DNA of 64,000 bases from Xylocopa sonorina (Eukaryota; Arthropoda; Insecta; Hymenoptera; Apidae): the NCBI RefSeq assembly GCF_050948175.1, contig NW_027490396.1, positions 62,001 to 126,000 of the forward strand, read 5' to 3'. Numbering within the stretch: position 1 is the first letter of the stretch; every line of letters begins with the position of its first letter. The position numbers were made by a program, and so were the translations under genes. The notes beneath the pieces are model-generated. The model was not told where the DNA came from, did not search any database, and was given only the letters and a program-made list of their open reading frames with translations. This document shows positions 12,007-25,550 of the stretch, one piece after another.

Positions 12007-13086
12007 CTTAAAACGAGATATTGCATCTCATACCTATGTTTCATGGTAAGACGTAATATGATTTGCGAAGTGTTAAGTATTCCTACTCTACACTTCAAAT
12101 GAATGTAAATGCGACACTTCCTTGCTAGGAAATAGCGTCTGCAGATGTCTAGGTATCGTAGCGATAGTGTTCTAATGCTACTTAAAGCGCGATATCGCAT
12201 CTCATTTCTATGTTTCATGGTAAGATATAATATGATTTGCGAAGAGTCATGTATTCCTCGTCTACACTTCAAATGAATGTAAATGCAACACTTCCTTGCA
12301 AGGAAATAGCGTTTGCAGATGTTTACCTATCGTAGCAATAGAGTTCTAATGCTTCTTAAAACGCGATATCGCATCTCATTTCTATGTTTCATGGTAAGAT
12401 ATAATGTGATTTGCGAAGTGTTATGTATTCCTCGTCTACACTTCAAATGATTGTAAATGCGACACTTCCTTGCAAGGAAACAGCGTTCGCAGATGTCTAG
12501 GTATCGTAGCAATAGAGTTCATATGATTCTTAGAACGCGATATCGCATCTCATTTCTATGTTTCATGGTAAGATATAACATGATTTGCGAAGTGTTATGT
12601 ATTCCTCGTCTACACTTCAAATGAATGTGAATGCAATACTTCCTCGCTAGGAAATAGCGTTTGCAGATGTCTACGTATCGTAGCAATAGCTTTCTAATGC
12701 TTCTTAAAACGCGATATCGCATCTCATTTCTATGTTTCATGGTAAGATATAATATGATTTGCGAAGTGTTATGTATTCCTCGTCTACACTTCAAATGAAT
12801 GTGAATGCGACACTTCCACGCTAGGAAATAGCGTTTGCAGATGTATACGTATCGTAGCAATAGATTTCTAATGCTTCCTAACGCGATATCGCATCTCATT
12901 TCTATGCTTCATGGTAAGATATAACATGATTTGCGAAGTGTTATGTATTCCTCGTCTACACTTTAAATGAATGTGAATGCGATACTTCCTCGCTAGGTAA
13001 TAGCGTTTGCTGATGTCTACGTATCGTAGCAATAGAGTTCAAATGCTTCTTAAAACGAGATATTGCATCTCATACCTATGTTTCAT
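11003..13086 (+). repeat. Tandem duplication of a 1,042-bp segment with visible exchange junctions
   Basis: Units 11,003-12,044 and 12,045-13,086, followed by a partial third. The period is six monomers minus 2 bp, the deletion being cttcctaacg at about 11,835 and 12,877. Each unit ends in a chimeric monomer: its left half is of the acgagatattgcatctcatacc class, and just after tatgtttcatg it becomes the gtaagacgtaatatg class. In non-recombined copies (for example 10,443) the left half is followed by ataagatataatattcattg. The markers gaagagtcatg and aatgattgtaaatg are also duplicated. Confidence 0.9.
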
Positions 13087-13716
13087 GGTAAGACGTAATA
13101 TGATTTGCGAAGTGTTAAGTATTCCTACTCTACACTTCAAATGAATGTAAATGCGACACTTCCTTGCTAGGAAATAGCGTCTGCAGATGTCTAGGTATCG
13201 TAGCGATAGTGTTCTAATGCTACTTAAAACGCGATATCGCATCTCATTTCTATGTTTCATGGTAAGATATAATATGATTTGCGAAGTCTCATGTATTCCT
13301 CGTCTACACTTCAAATGAATGTAAATGCAACACTTCCTTGCAAGGAAATAGCGTTTGCAGATGTTTACCTATCGTAGCAATAGAGTTCTAATGCTCCTTA
13401 AAACGCGATATCGCATCTCATTTCTATGTTTCATGGTAAGATATAATATGATTTGCGAAGTGTTATGTATTCCTCGTCTACACTTCAAATGAATGTAAAT
13501 GCGACACTTCCTTGCAAGGAAACAGCGTTCGCAGATGTCTACGTATCGTAGCAATAGATTTCTAATGCTTCTTAAAACGCGATATCTCATCTCATTTCTA
13601 TGTTTCATGGCAAGATATAATCTGATTTGCGAAGTGTTATGTAGTCCTCGTCTACACTTCAAATGAATGTAAATGCGACACTTCCTTGCAAGGAAATAGC
13701 GTTTGCAAATGTCTAC

Positions 13717-16700
13717 CTATCGTAGCAATAGTGCTCTAGTGCTCCTTAAAACGCGATATCGCATCTCATTTCTATGTTTCATGGTAAGATATAATATGAT
13801 TTGCGAAGTGTTATGTATTCCTCGTCTACACTTCAAATGAATGTGAATGCGATACTTCCTCGCTAGGAAATAGCGTTTGCAGATGTCTACGTATCGTAGC
13901 AATAGCTTTCTAATGCTTCTTAAAACGCGATATCGCATCTCATTTCTATGTTTCATGGTAAGATATAATATGATTTGCGAAGTGTCATGTATTCCTCGTC
14001 TACACTTCAAATGAATGTAAATGCGACACTTCCTTGCTAGGAAATAGCGTCTGCAGATATCTAGGTATCGTAGCAATAGAGTTCTAATGCTTCTTAAAAC
14101 GCGATATCGCATCTCATTTCTATGTTTCATGGTAAGACGTAATATGATTTGCGAAGTGTTAAGTATTCCTACTCTACACTTAAAATGAATGTAAATGCGA
14201 CACTTCCTTGCTAGGAAATAGCGTCTGCAGATGTCTAGGTATCGTAGCAACAGATTTCTAATGCTTCTTAAAACGCGATATCGCCTCACATTTCTATGTT
14301 TCATGGTAAGATGTAATATGATTTGCGAAGTGTTATGTATTCCTCCTCTACACTTCAAATGAATGTAAATGCGATATTTCCTTGCCAGGTAATAGCGTTT
14401 GCAAATGTCTACCTATCGTAGCAATAGTGTTCTAATGCTTCTTAAAACGCGATAGCGCATCTCATTTCTATGTTTCATGGTAAGATGTAATATGATTTGC
14501 GAAGTGTTATGTATTCCTCCTCTACACTTCAAATGAATGTAAATGCGACACTTCCTTGCTAGGGAATAGCGTCTGCAGATGTCTAGGTATCGTAGCAATA
14601 GAGTTATAATGCTTCTTAAAGCGCGATATCGCATCTCATTTCTCTGTTTCATGGTAAGATATAATATGATTTGCGAAGTGTCATGTATTCCTCTTCTACA
14701 CTTCAAATGAACGTAAATGCGACACTTCCTTGCAAGGAAATAGCGTTTGCTGATGTCTACGTATCGTAGCAATAGAGTTCAAATGCTTCTTAAAACGAGA
14801 TATTGCATCTCATATCTATGTTTCATGATAAGATATAATATTCATTGCGAAGTGTTATGCATTCCTCGTATGCGATTCAAATGAATGTAAATGCGACACT
14901 TCCTTGCAAGGAAATAGCGTTTGCAGTTGTCTGCGTATCGTAGCAATAGAGTTCTTATGATTCTTAAAACGCGATATCGCATCTCATTTCTATCTTTCAT
15001 GGTAAGATATAATATGATTTGCGAAGTGTTATGTATTCCTCGTCTACAATTCAAATGAATGGGAATGCGACACTTCCTCGCTAGGAAATGGCGTTTGCAG
15101 ATGTCTACGTATCGTAGCAATAGATTTCTAATGCTTCTTAAAACGCGATATCTCATCTCATTTCTATGTTTCATGGCAAGATATAATATGATTTGCGAAG
15201 TGTCATGTATTCCTCGTCTACACTTCAAATGAATGTAAATGCGACACTTCCTTGCATGGAAATAGCGTTTGCAAATGTCTACCTATCGTAGCAATAGTGC
15301 TCTAATGCTCCTTAAAACGCGATATCGCATCTCGTTTCTATGTTTCATGGTAAGATATAATATGATTTGCGAAGTGTTATGTATTCCTCGTCTACACTTC
15401 AAATGAATGTGAATGCGATACTTCCTCGCTAGGAAATAGCGTTTGCAGATGTCTACGTATCGTAGCAATAGCTTTCTAATGCTTCTTAAAACGCGATATC
15501 GCATCTCATTTCTATGTTTCATGGTAAGATATAATCTGATTTGCGAAGTGTTATGTATTCCTCGTCTACACTTCAAATGAATGTAAATGCGACACTTCCT
15601 TGCAAGGAAATAGCGTTTGCAAATGTCTGCCTATCGTAGCAATAGTGCTCTAATGCTTCTTAAAACGCGATATCGCATCTCATTTCTATGTTTCATGGTA
15701 AGATATAATATGATTTGCGAAGTGTTATGTATTCCTCGTCTACACTTCAAATGAATGTGAATGCGATACTTCCTCGCTAGGAAATAGCGTTTGCAGATGT
15801 CTACGTATCGTAGTAATAGCTTTCTAATGCTTCTTAAAACGCGATATCGCATCTCATTTCTATGTTTCATGGTAAGATATAATATGATTTGCGAAGTGTC
15901 ATGTATTCCTCGTCTACACTTCAAATGAATGTCAATGCGACACTTCCTTGCTAGGAAATAGCGTCTGCAGATATCTAGGTATCGTAGCAATAGAGTTCTA
16001 ATGCTTCTTAAAACGCGATATCGCATCTCATTTCTATGTTTCATGGTAAGACGTAATATGATTTGCGAAGTGTTAAGTATTCCTACTCTACACTTAAAAT
16101 GAATGTAAATGCGACACTTCCTTGCTAGGAAATAGCGTCTGCAGATGTCTAGGTATCGTAGCAACAGAGTTCTAATGCTTCTTAAAACGCGATATCGCCT
16201 CACATTTCTATGTTTCATGGTAAGATGTAATATGATTTGCGAAGTGTTATGTATTCCTCCTCTACACTTCAAATGAATGTAAATGCGATATTTCCTTGCC
16301 AGGTAATAGCGTTTGCAAATGTCTACCTATCGTAGCAATAGTGTTCTAATGCTTCTTAAAACGCGATTGCGCATCTCATTTCTATGTTTCATGGTAAGAT
16401 GTGATATGATTTGCGAAGTGTTATGTATTCCTCGTCTACACTTCAAATGAATGTAAATGCGACACTTCCTTGCTAGGAAATAGCGTCTGCAGATGTCTAG
16501 GTATCGTAGCAATAGAGTTCTAATGCTTCTTAAAACGCGCTATCGCATCTCATTTCTCTGTTTCATGGTAAGATATAATATGATTTGCGAAGTGTCATGT
16601 ATTCCTCTTCTACACTTCAAATGAATGTAAATGCGACACTTCCTTGCAAGGAAATAGCGTTTGCATATGTCTACGTATCGAAGCAATAGTGTTCAAATGC

Positions 16701-17544
16701 TTCTTAAAACGAGATATTGCATCTCATATCTATGTTTCATGATAATATATAATATTCATTGCGTAGTGTTATGCATTCCTCGTATGCGATTCAAATGAAT
16801 GTAAATGCGACACTTCCTTGCAAGGAAATAGCGTTTGCAGTTGTCTACGTATCGTAGCAATAGAGTTCTTATGATTCTTAAAACGCGATATCGCATCTCA
16901 TTTCTATCTTTCATGGTAAGATATAATATGATTTGCGAAGTGTTATGTATTCCTCGTCTACACTTCAAATGAATGGGAATGCGACACTTCCTCGCTAGGA
17001 AATGGCGTTTGCAGATGTCTACGTATCGTAGCAATAGATTTCTAATGCTTCTTAAAACGCGATATCGCATCTCATTTCTATGTTTCATGGCAAGATATAA
17101 TCTGATTTGCGAAGTGTTATGTATTCCTCGTCTACACTTCAAATGAATGTAAATGCGACACTTCCTTGCAAGGAAATAGCGTTTGCAAATGTCTACCTAT
17201 CGTAGCAATAGTGCTCTAATGCTTCTTAAAACGCGATATCGCATCTCATTTCTATGTTTCATGGTAAGATATAATATGATTTGCGAAGTGTTATGTATTC
17301 CTCGTCTACACTTCAAATGAATGTGAATGCGATACTTCCTCGCTAGGAAATAGCCTTTGCAGATGTCTACGTATCGTAGCAATAGCTTTCTAATGCTTCT
17401 TAAAACGCGATATCGCATCTCATTTCTATGTTTCATGGTAAGATATAATATGATTTGCGAAGTGTCATGTATTCCTCGTCTACACTTCAAATGAATGTAA
17501 ATGCGACACTTCCTTGCTAGGAAATAGCGTCTGCAGATATCTAG
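13717..17544 (+). repeat. Eleven-monomer higher-order repeat, 1,914 bp, two copies
   Basis: Copies 13,717-15,630 and 15,631-17,544. The order of private markers is repeated with a constant shift of 1,914 bp: gtgctctaatgc, cacttaaaatg, tcgcctcacatttc, gatatttccttgccagg, gcaatagagttcttatgattc and gaatgggaatgcg. Single-base differences between copies are scattered, which indicates separate molecules and not an assembly echo. Confidence 0.82.
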
Positions 17545-19782
17545 GTATCGTAGCAATAGAGTTCTAATGCTTCTTAAAACGCGATATCGCATCTCATTTC
17601 TATGTTTCATGGTAAGACGTAATATGATTTGCGAAGTGTTAAGTATTCCTACTCTACACTTCAAATGAATGTAAGTGCGACACTTCCTTGCTAGGAAATA
17701 GCGTCTGCAGATGTCTAGGTATCGTAGCGATAGTGTTCTAATGCTACTTAAAACGCGATATCGCATCTCATTTCTATGTTTCATGGTAAGATATAATATG
17801 ATTTGCGAAGTGTTATGTATTCCTCGTCTACACTTCAAATGAATGTAAATGCGACACTTCCATGCAAGGAAATAGCGTTTGCTGATGTCTACGTATCGTA
17901 GCAATAGAGTTCAAATGCTTCTTAAAACGAGATATTGCATCTCATATCTATGTTTCATGATAAGATATAATATTCATTGCGAAGTGTTATGCATTCCTCG
18001 TATGCGATTCAAATGAATGTAAATGCGACACTTCCTTGCAAGGAAATAGCGTTTGCAGTTGTCTACGTATCGTAGCAATAGAGTTCTTATGATTCTTAAA
18101 ACGCGATAGCGCATCTCATTTCTATGTTTCATGGTAAGATATAATATGATTTGCGAAGTGTTATGTGTTCCTCGTCTACACTTCGAATGAATGTGAATGC
18201 GACACTTCCTCGCTAGAGAAGTAGCGTTTGCAGATGTCTACGTATCGTAGCAATAGATTTCTAATGCTTCTTAAAACGCGATATCGCATCTCATTTCTAT
18301 GTTTCATGGTAAGATATAACATGATTTGCGAAGTGTTATGTATTCCTCGTCTACACTTCAAATGAATGTGAATGCGATACTTCCACGCTAGGAAATAGCG
18401 TTTGCAGATGTCTACGTATCGTAGCAATAGCTTTCTAATGCTTCTTAAAACGCGATATTGCATCTCATTTCTATGTTTCATGGTAAGATATAATATGATT
18501 GGCGAAGTGTTATGTATTCCTCGTCTACACTTCAAATGAATGTGAATGCGACACTTCCTCGCAAGGAAATAGCGTTTGCAGATGTCTACGTATCGTAGCA
18601 ATAGATTTCTAATGCTTCTTAAAACGCGATATCGCATCTCATTTCTATGTTTCATGGTAAGATATAATATGATTTGCGAAGTGTCATATATTCCTCGCCT
18701 ACACTTCAAATGAATGTAAATGCAACACTTCCTTGCAAGGAAATAGCGTTTGCAGATGTCTACGTATCGTAGCAATAGATTTCTAATGCTTCTTAAAACG
18801 CGATATCGCATCTCATTTCTCTGTTTCATGGTAAGATATAATATGATTTGCGAAGTGTCATGTATTCCTCTTCTACACTTCAAATGAATGTAAATGCGAC
18901 ACTTCCTCGCAAGGAAATAGCGTTTGCATATGTCTACGTATCGAAGCAATAGAGTTCAAATGCTTCTTAAAACGAGATATTGCATCTCATATCTATGTTT
19001 CATGATAAGATATAATATTCATTGGGAAGTGTTATGCATTCCTCGTCTACGATTCAAATGAAAGTAAATGCGACACTTCCTTGCAAGGAAATAACGATTG
19101 CAGATGTCTACGTATCGTAGCAATAGAGTTCATATGATTCTTAGAACGCGATATCGCATCTCATTTCTATCTTTCATGGTAAAATATAATATGATTTGCG
19201 AAGTGTTATGTATTCCTCGTCTACACTTCAAATGAATGTGAACGCGACACTTCCTCGCTAGGAAATAGCGTTTGCAGATGTCTACGTATCGTAGCAATTG
19301 ATTTCTAATGCTTCTTAAAACGCGATATCGCATCTCATTCCTATGTTTCATGGTAAGATATAATATGATTTGCGAAGTGTTATGTATTCCTCGTCTACAC
19401 TTCAAATGAATGTAAATGCGACACTTCCTTGCTAGGAAATAGCGTCTGCAGATGTCTAGGTATCGTAGAGATAGTGTTCTAATGCTTCTTAAAACGCGAT
19501 ATCGCATCCCATTTCTATGTTTCATGGTAAGATATATTATGATTTGCGAAGTGTTATGTATTCCTCGTCTACACTTCAAATGAATGTGAATGCGACACTT
19601 CCTTGCAAGGAAATAGCGTTTGCAGATGTTTACCTATCGTAGCAATAGAGTACTAATGCTTCTTAAAACGCGATATCGCATCTCATTTCTATGTTTCATG
19701 GTAAGATATAATATGATTTGCGAAGTGTTATGTATTCCTCGTCTACACTTCAAATGAATGTAAATGCGACACTTCCATGCAA

Positions 19783-22190
19783 GGAAATAGCGTTTGCAGA
19801 TGTTTACCTATCGTAGCAATAGAGTTCTATTGCTTCTTAAAACGCGATATCGCATCTCATTTCTATGTTTCATGGTAAGATGTAATATGATTTGCGAAGT
19901 GTTATGTATTCCTCCTCTACACTTCAAATGAATGTAAATGCGACACTTCCTTGCTAGGAAATAGGGTCTGCAAATGTCTAGGTATCGTAGCAATAGAGTT
20001 CTAATGCTTCTTAAATCGCGATACCGCATCTCATTTCTCTGTTTCATGGTAAGATATAATATGATTTGCGAAGTGTCATGTATTCCTCTTCTACACTTCA
20101 AATGAATGTAAATGCGACACTTCCTTGCAAGGAAATAGCGTTTGCAGATGTTTACCTATCGTAGCAATAGAGTTCTAATGCTTCTTAAAACGCGATATCG
20201 CATCTCATTTCTATGTTTCATGGTAAGATATAATATGATTTGCGAAGTGTTATGTATTCCTCGTCTACACTTCAAATGAATGTAAATGCGACACTTCCTT
20301 GCAAGGAAATAGCGTTTGCAAATGTCTACCTATCGTAGCAATAGTGCTCTAATGCTTCTTAAAACGCGATATCGCATCTCATTTCTATGTTTCATGGTAA
20401 GATATAATTTGATTTGCGAAGTGTTATGTATTCCTCGTCTACACTTCAAATGAATGTGAATGCGATACTTCCACGCTAGGAAATAGCGTTTGCAGATGTC
20501 TACGTATCGTAGCAATAGCTTTCTAATGCTTCTTAAAACGCGATATCGCATCTCATTTCTATGTTTCATGGTAAGATATAATATGATTTGCGAAGTGTCA
20601 TGTATTCCTCGTCTACACTTCAAATGAATGCGACACATCCTTGCTAGGAAATAGCGTCTGCAGATATCTAGGTATCGTAGAAATAGAGTTCTAATGCTTC
20701 TTAAAACGCGATATCGCATCTCATCTCTATGTTTCATGGTAAGACGTAATATGATTTGCGAAGTGTTAAGTATTCCTCCTCTACACTTAAAATGAATGTA
20801 AATGCGACACTTCCTTGCTAGGAAATAGCGTCTGCAGATGTCTAGGTATCGTAGCAATAGAGTTCTAATGCTTCTTAAAACGCGATATCGCATCTCATTT
20901 CTCTGTTTCATGGTAAGATGTAATATGATTTGCGAAGTGTTATGTATTCCTCCTCTACACTTCAAATGAATGTAATTGCGACTCCTCCTTGCAAAGAAAT
21001 AGCGTTTGCAGATGTTTACCTATCGTAGCAATAGAGTTCTATTGCTTCTTAAAACGCGATATCGCATCTCATTTCTATGTTTCATGGTAAGATGTAATAT
21101 GATTTGCGAAGTGTTATGTATTCCTCCTCTACACTTCAAATGAATGTAAATGCGACACTTCCTTGCTAGGAAATAGGGTCTGCAAATGTCTAGGTATCGT
21201 AGCAATAGAGTTCTAATGCTTCTTAAATCGCGATACCGCATCTCATTTCTCTGTTTCATGGTAAGATATAATATGATTTGCGAAGTGTCATGTATTCCTC
21301 TTCTACACTTCAAATGAATGTAAATGCGACACTTCCTTGCAAGGAAATAGCGTTTGCAGATGTTTACCTATCGTAGCAATAGAGTTCTAATGCTTCTTAA
21401 AACGCGATATCGCATCTCATTTCTATGTTTCATGGTAAGATATAATATGATTTGCGAAGTGTTATGTATTCCTCGTCTACACTTCAAATGAATGTAAATG
21501 CGACACTTCCTTGCAAGGAAATAGCGTTTGCAAATTTCTACCTATCGTAGCAATAGTGCTCTAATGCTTCTTAAAACGCGATATCGCATCTCATTTCTAT
21601 GTTTCATGGTAAGATATAATTTGATTTGCGAAGTGTTATGTATTCCTCGTCTACACTTCAAATGAATGTGAATGCGATACTTCCACGCTAGGAAATAGCG
21701 TTTACAGATGTCTACGTATCGTAGCAATAGCTTTCTAATGCTTCTTAAAACGCGATATCGCATCTCATTTCTATGTTTCATGGTAAGATATAATATGATT
21801 TGCGAAGTGTCATGTATTCCTCGTCTACACTTCAAATGAATGCGACACATCCTTGCTAGGAAATAGCGTCTGCAGATATCTAGGTATCGTAGAAATAGAG
21901 TTCTAATGCTTCTTAAAACGCGATATCGCATCTCATCTCTATGTTTCATGGTAAGACGTAATATGATTTGCGAAGTGTTAAGTATTCCTCCTCTACACTT
22001 AAAATGAATGTAAATGCGACACTTCCTTGCTAGGAAATAGCGTCTGCAGATGTCTAGGTATCGTAGCAATAGAGTTCTAATGCTTCTTAAAACGCGATAT
22101 CGCATCTCATTTCTCTGTTTCATGGTAAGATGTAATATGATTTGCGAAGTGTTATGTATTCCTCCTCTACACTTCAAATGAATGTAATTG
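19783..22190 (+). repeat. Tandem duplication of 1,212 bp carrying a 6-bp deletion
   Basis: Two nearly identical copies meet at about 20,995. The period is seven monomers minus 6 bp. Each unit contains a short monomer in which aatgaatgtaaatgcgac is reduced to aatgaatgcgac (about 20,625 and 21,837). Shared private markers are aatagggtctgcaaatg, cttaaatcgcgatacc, ataatttgatttg and cgtagaaatag. Only a few differences were seen, for example gcaaatgtctacc against gcaaatttctacc and tttgcag against tttacag, so the duplication is recent. Confidence 0.92.
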
Positions 22191-25100
22191 CGATATTTCC
22201 TTGCCAGGTAATAGCGTTTGCAAATATCTACCTATCGTAGCAATAGTGTTCTAATGCTTCTTAAAACGCGATAGCGCATCTCATTTCTATCTTTCATGGT
22301 AAAATATAATATGATATGCGAAGTGTTATGTATTCCTCGTCTACACTTCAAATGAATGTGAACGCGGCACTTCCTCGCTAGGAAATAGCGTTTGCAGATG
22401 TCTACGTATCGTAGCAATAGATTCCTAATGCTTCTTAAAACGCGATATCGCATCTCATTTCTATGTTTCATGGTAAGATATATTATGATTTGCGAAGTGT
22501 TATGTATTCCTCGTCTACACTTCAAATGAATGTGAATGCGACACTTCCTTGCAAGGAAATGGCGTTTGCAGATGTTTACCTATCGTAGCAATAGAGTTCT
22601 ATTGCTTCTTAAAACGCGATATCGCATCTCATTTCTATGTTTCATGGTAAGATGTAATATGATTTGCGAAGTGTTATGTATTCCTCCTCTACACTTCAAA
22701 TGAATGTAAATGCGACACTTCCTTGCTAGGAAATAGCGTCTGCAGATGTCTAGGTATCGTAGCAATAGTGTTCTAATGCTTCTTAAATCGCGATACCGCA
22801 TCTCATTTCTCTGTTTCATGGTAAGATATGATATGATTTGCGAAGTGTCATGTATTCCTCTTCTACACTTCAAATGAATGTAAATGCGACACTTCCTTGC
22901 AAGGAAATAGCGTTTGCAGATGTTTACCTATCGTAGCAATAGAGTTCTAATGCTTCTTAAAACGCGATATCGCATCTCATTTCTATGTTTCATGGTAAGA
23001 TATAATATGATTTGCGAAGTGTTGTGTATTCCTCGTCTACACTTCAAATGAATGTAAATGCGACACTTCCTTGCAAGGAAATAGCGTTTGCAGAAGTTTA
23101 CCTATCGTAGCAATAGAGTTCTATTGCTTCTTCAAACGCGATATCGCATCTCATTTCTATGTTTCATGGTAAGATGTAATATGATTTGCGAAGTGTTATG
23201 TATTCCTCCTCTACACTTCAAATGAATTTAAATGCGACACTTCCTTGCTAGGAAATAGCGTCTGCAGATGTCTAGGTATCGTAGCAATAGTGTTCTAATG
23301 CTTCTTAAATCGCGATACCGCATCTCATTTCTCTGTTTCATGGTAAGATATAATATGATTTGCGAAGTGTCATGTATTCCTCTTCCACACTTCAAATGAA
23401 TGTAAATGCGACACTTCCTTGCAAGGAAATAGCGTTTGCATATGTCTACGTATCGAAGCAATAGGGTTCAAATGCTTCTTAAAACGAGATATTGCATCTC
23501 ATATCTATGTTTCATGATAAGATATAATATTCATTGGGAAGTGTTATGCACTCCTCGTCTACGATTCAAATGAAAGTAAATGCGACACTTCCTTGCAAGG
23601 CAATAACGATTGCAGATGTCTACGTATCGTAGCAATAGAGTTCATATGATTCTTAAAACGCGATATCGCATCTCATTTCTATCTTTCATGGTAAGATATA
23701 ATATGATTTGCGAAGTGTTATGTATTCCTCGTCTACACTTCAAATGAATGTGAATGCGACACTTCCTCGCTAGGAAATAGCGTTTGCAGATGTCTATGTA
23801 TCGTAGCAATAGATTTCTAATGCTTCTTAAAACGCGATATCGCATCTCATTTCTATGTTTCATGGCAAGATATAATATGATTTGCGAAGTGTTATGTATT
23901 CCTCGTCTACACTTCAAATGAATGTGAATGCGACACTTCCTCGCTAGGAAACAGCGTTTGCAGATGTTTACCTATCGTAGCAATAGAGTTCTATTGCTGC
24001 TTAAAACGCGATATCGCATCTCATTTCTATGTTTCATGGTAAGATGTAATATGATTTGCGAAGTGTTATGTATTCCTCTTCTACACTTCAAATGAATGTA
24101 AATGCGACACTTCCTTGCAAGGAAACAGCGTTTGCATATGTCTACGTATCGAAGCAATAGGGTTCAAATGCTTCTTAAAACGAGATATTGCATCTCATAT
24201 CTATGTTTCATGATAAGATATAATATTCATTGGGAAGTGATATGCACTCCTCGTCTACGATTCAAATGAAAGTAAATGCGACACTTCCTTGCAAGGAAAT
24301 AACGATTGCAGATATCTACGTATCGTAGCAATAGAGTTCATATGGTTCTTAAAACGCGATATCGCATCTCATTTCTACCTTTCATGGTAAGATGTAATAT
24401 GATTTGCGAAGTGTTATGTATTCCTCGTCTACACTTCAAATGAATGTGAATGCGACACTTCCTCGCTAGGAAATAGCGTTTGCAGATGTCTATGTATCGT
24501 AGCAATAGATTTCTAATGCTTCTTAAAACGCGATATCGCATCTCATTTTTCTGTTTCATGGTAAGATATAATATGATTTGCGAAGTGTCATGTATTCCTC
24601 GTCTGCACTTCAAATGAATGTGAATGCGATACTTCCTCGCTAGGAAATAGCGTTTGCAGATGTCTACGTATCGTAGCAATAGCTTTCTAATGCTTCTTAA
24701 AACGCAATATTGCATCTCATTTCTATGTTCCATGGTAAGATATATTATGATTTGCGAGGTGTTATGTATTCCTCGTCTACACTTCAAATGAATGTGAATG
24801 CGACACTTCCTCGCTAGGAAATAGCGTTTGCAGATATCTACGTATCGTAGCATTAGCTTTCTAATGCTTCTTAAAACGCGATATCGCATCTCATATCTAT
24901 GTTTCATGGTAAGATATAATATGATTTGCGTAATGTTATGTATTACTCGTCTACACTTCAAATGTATGTGAATGCGACACTTCCTCGCTAGGAAATAGCG
25001 TTTGCAGATGTCTACGTACCGTAGCAATAGATTTCTAATGCTTCTTAAAACGCGATATCGCATCTAATTTCTATGTTTCATGGTAAGATATAACATGATT

Positions 25101-25550
25101 TGCGAAGTGTTATGTATTCCTCGTCTACACATCAAATGAATGTGAATGCGATACTTCGTCGCTAGGAAGTAGCGTTTGCAGATGTCTACGTATCGTAGCA
25201 TTAGCTTTCTAATGCTCCTTAAAACGCGATATCGCATCTCATATCTATGTTTCATGGTAAGATATAATATGATTTGCGAAGTGTTACGTTTTCCTCGTCT
25301 ACACTTCAAATGAATGTGAATGCGACACTTCCTCGCTAGGAAGTAGCGTTTGCAGATGTCTACGTATCGTAGCAATCGATTTCTAATGCTTCTTAAAACG
25401 CGATATCGCATCTCATTTCTATGTTTGATGGTAAGATATAACATGATTTGCGAAGTGTTATGTATTCCTCGTCTACACTTCAAATGAATGTGAATGCGAC
25501 ACTTCCTCGCTAGGAAATAGCGTTTGCAGATGTCTACGTATCGTAGCAAT

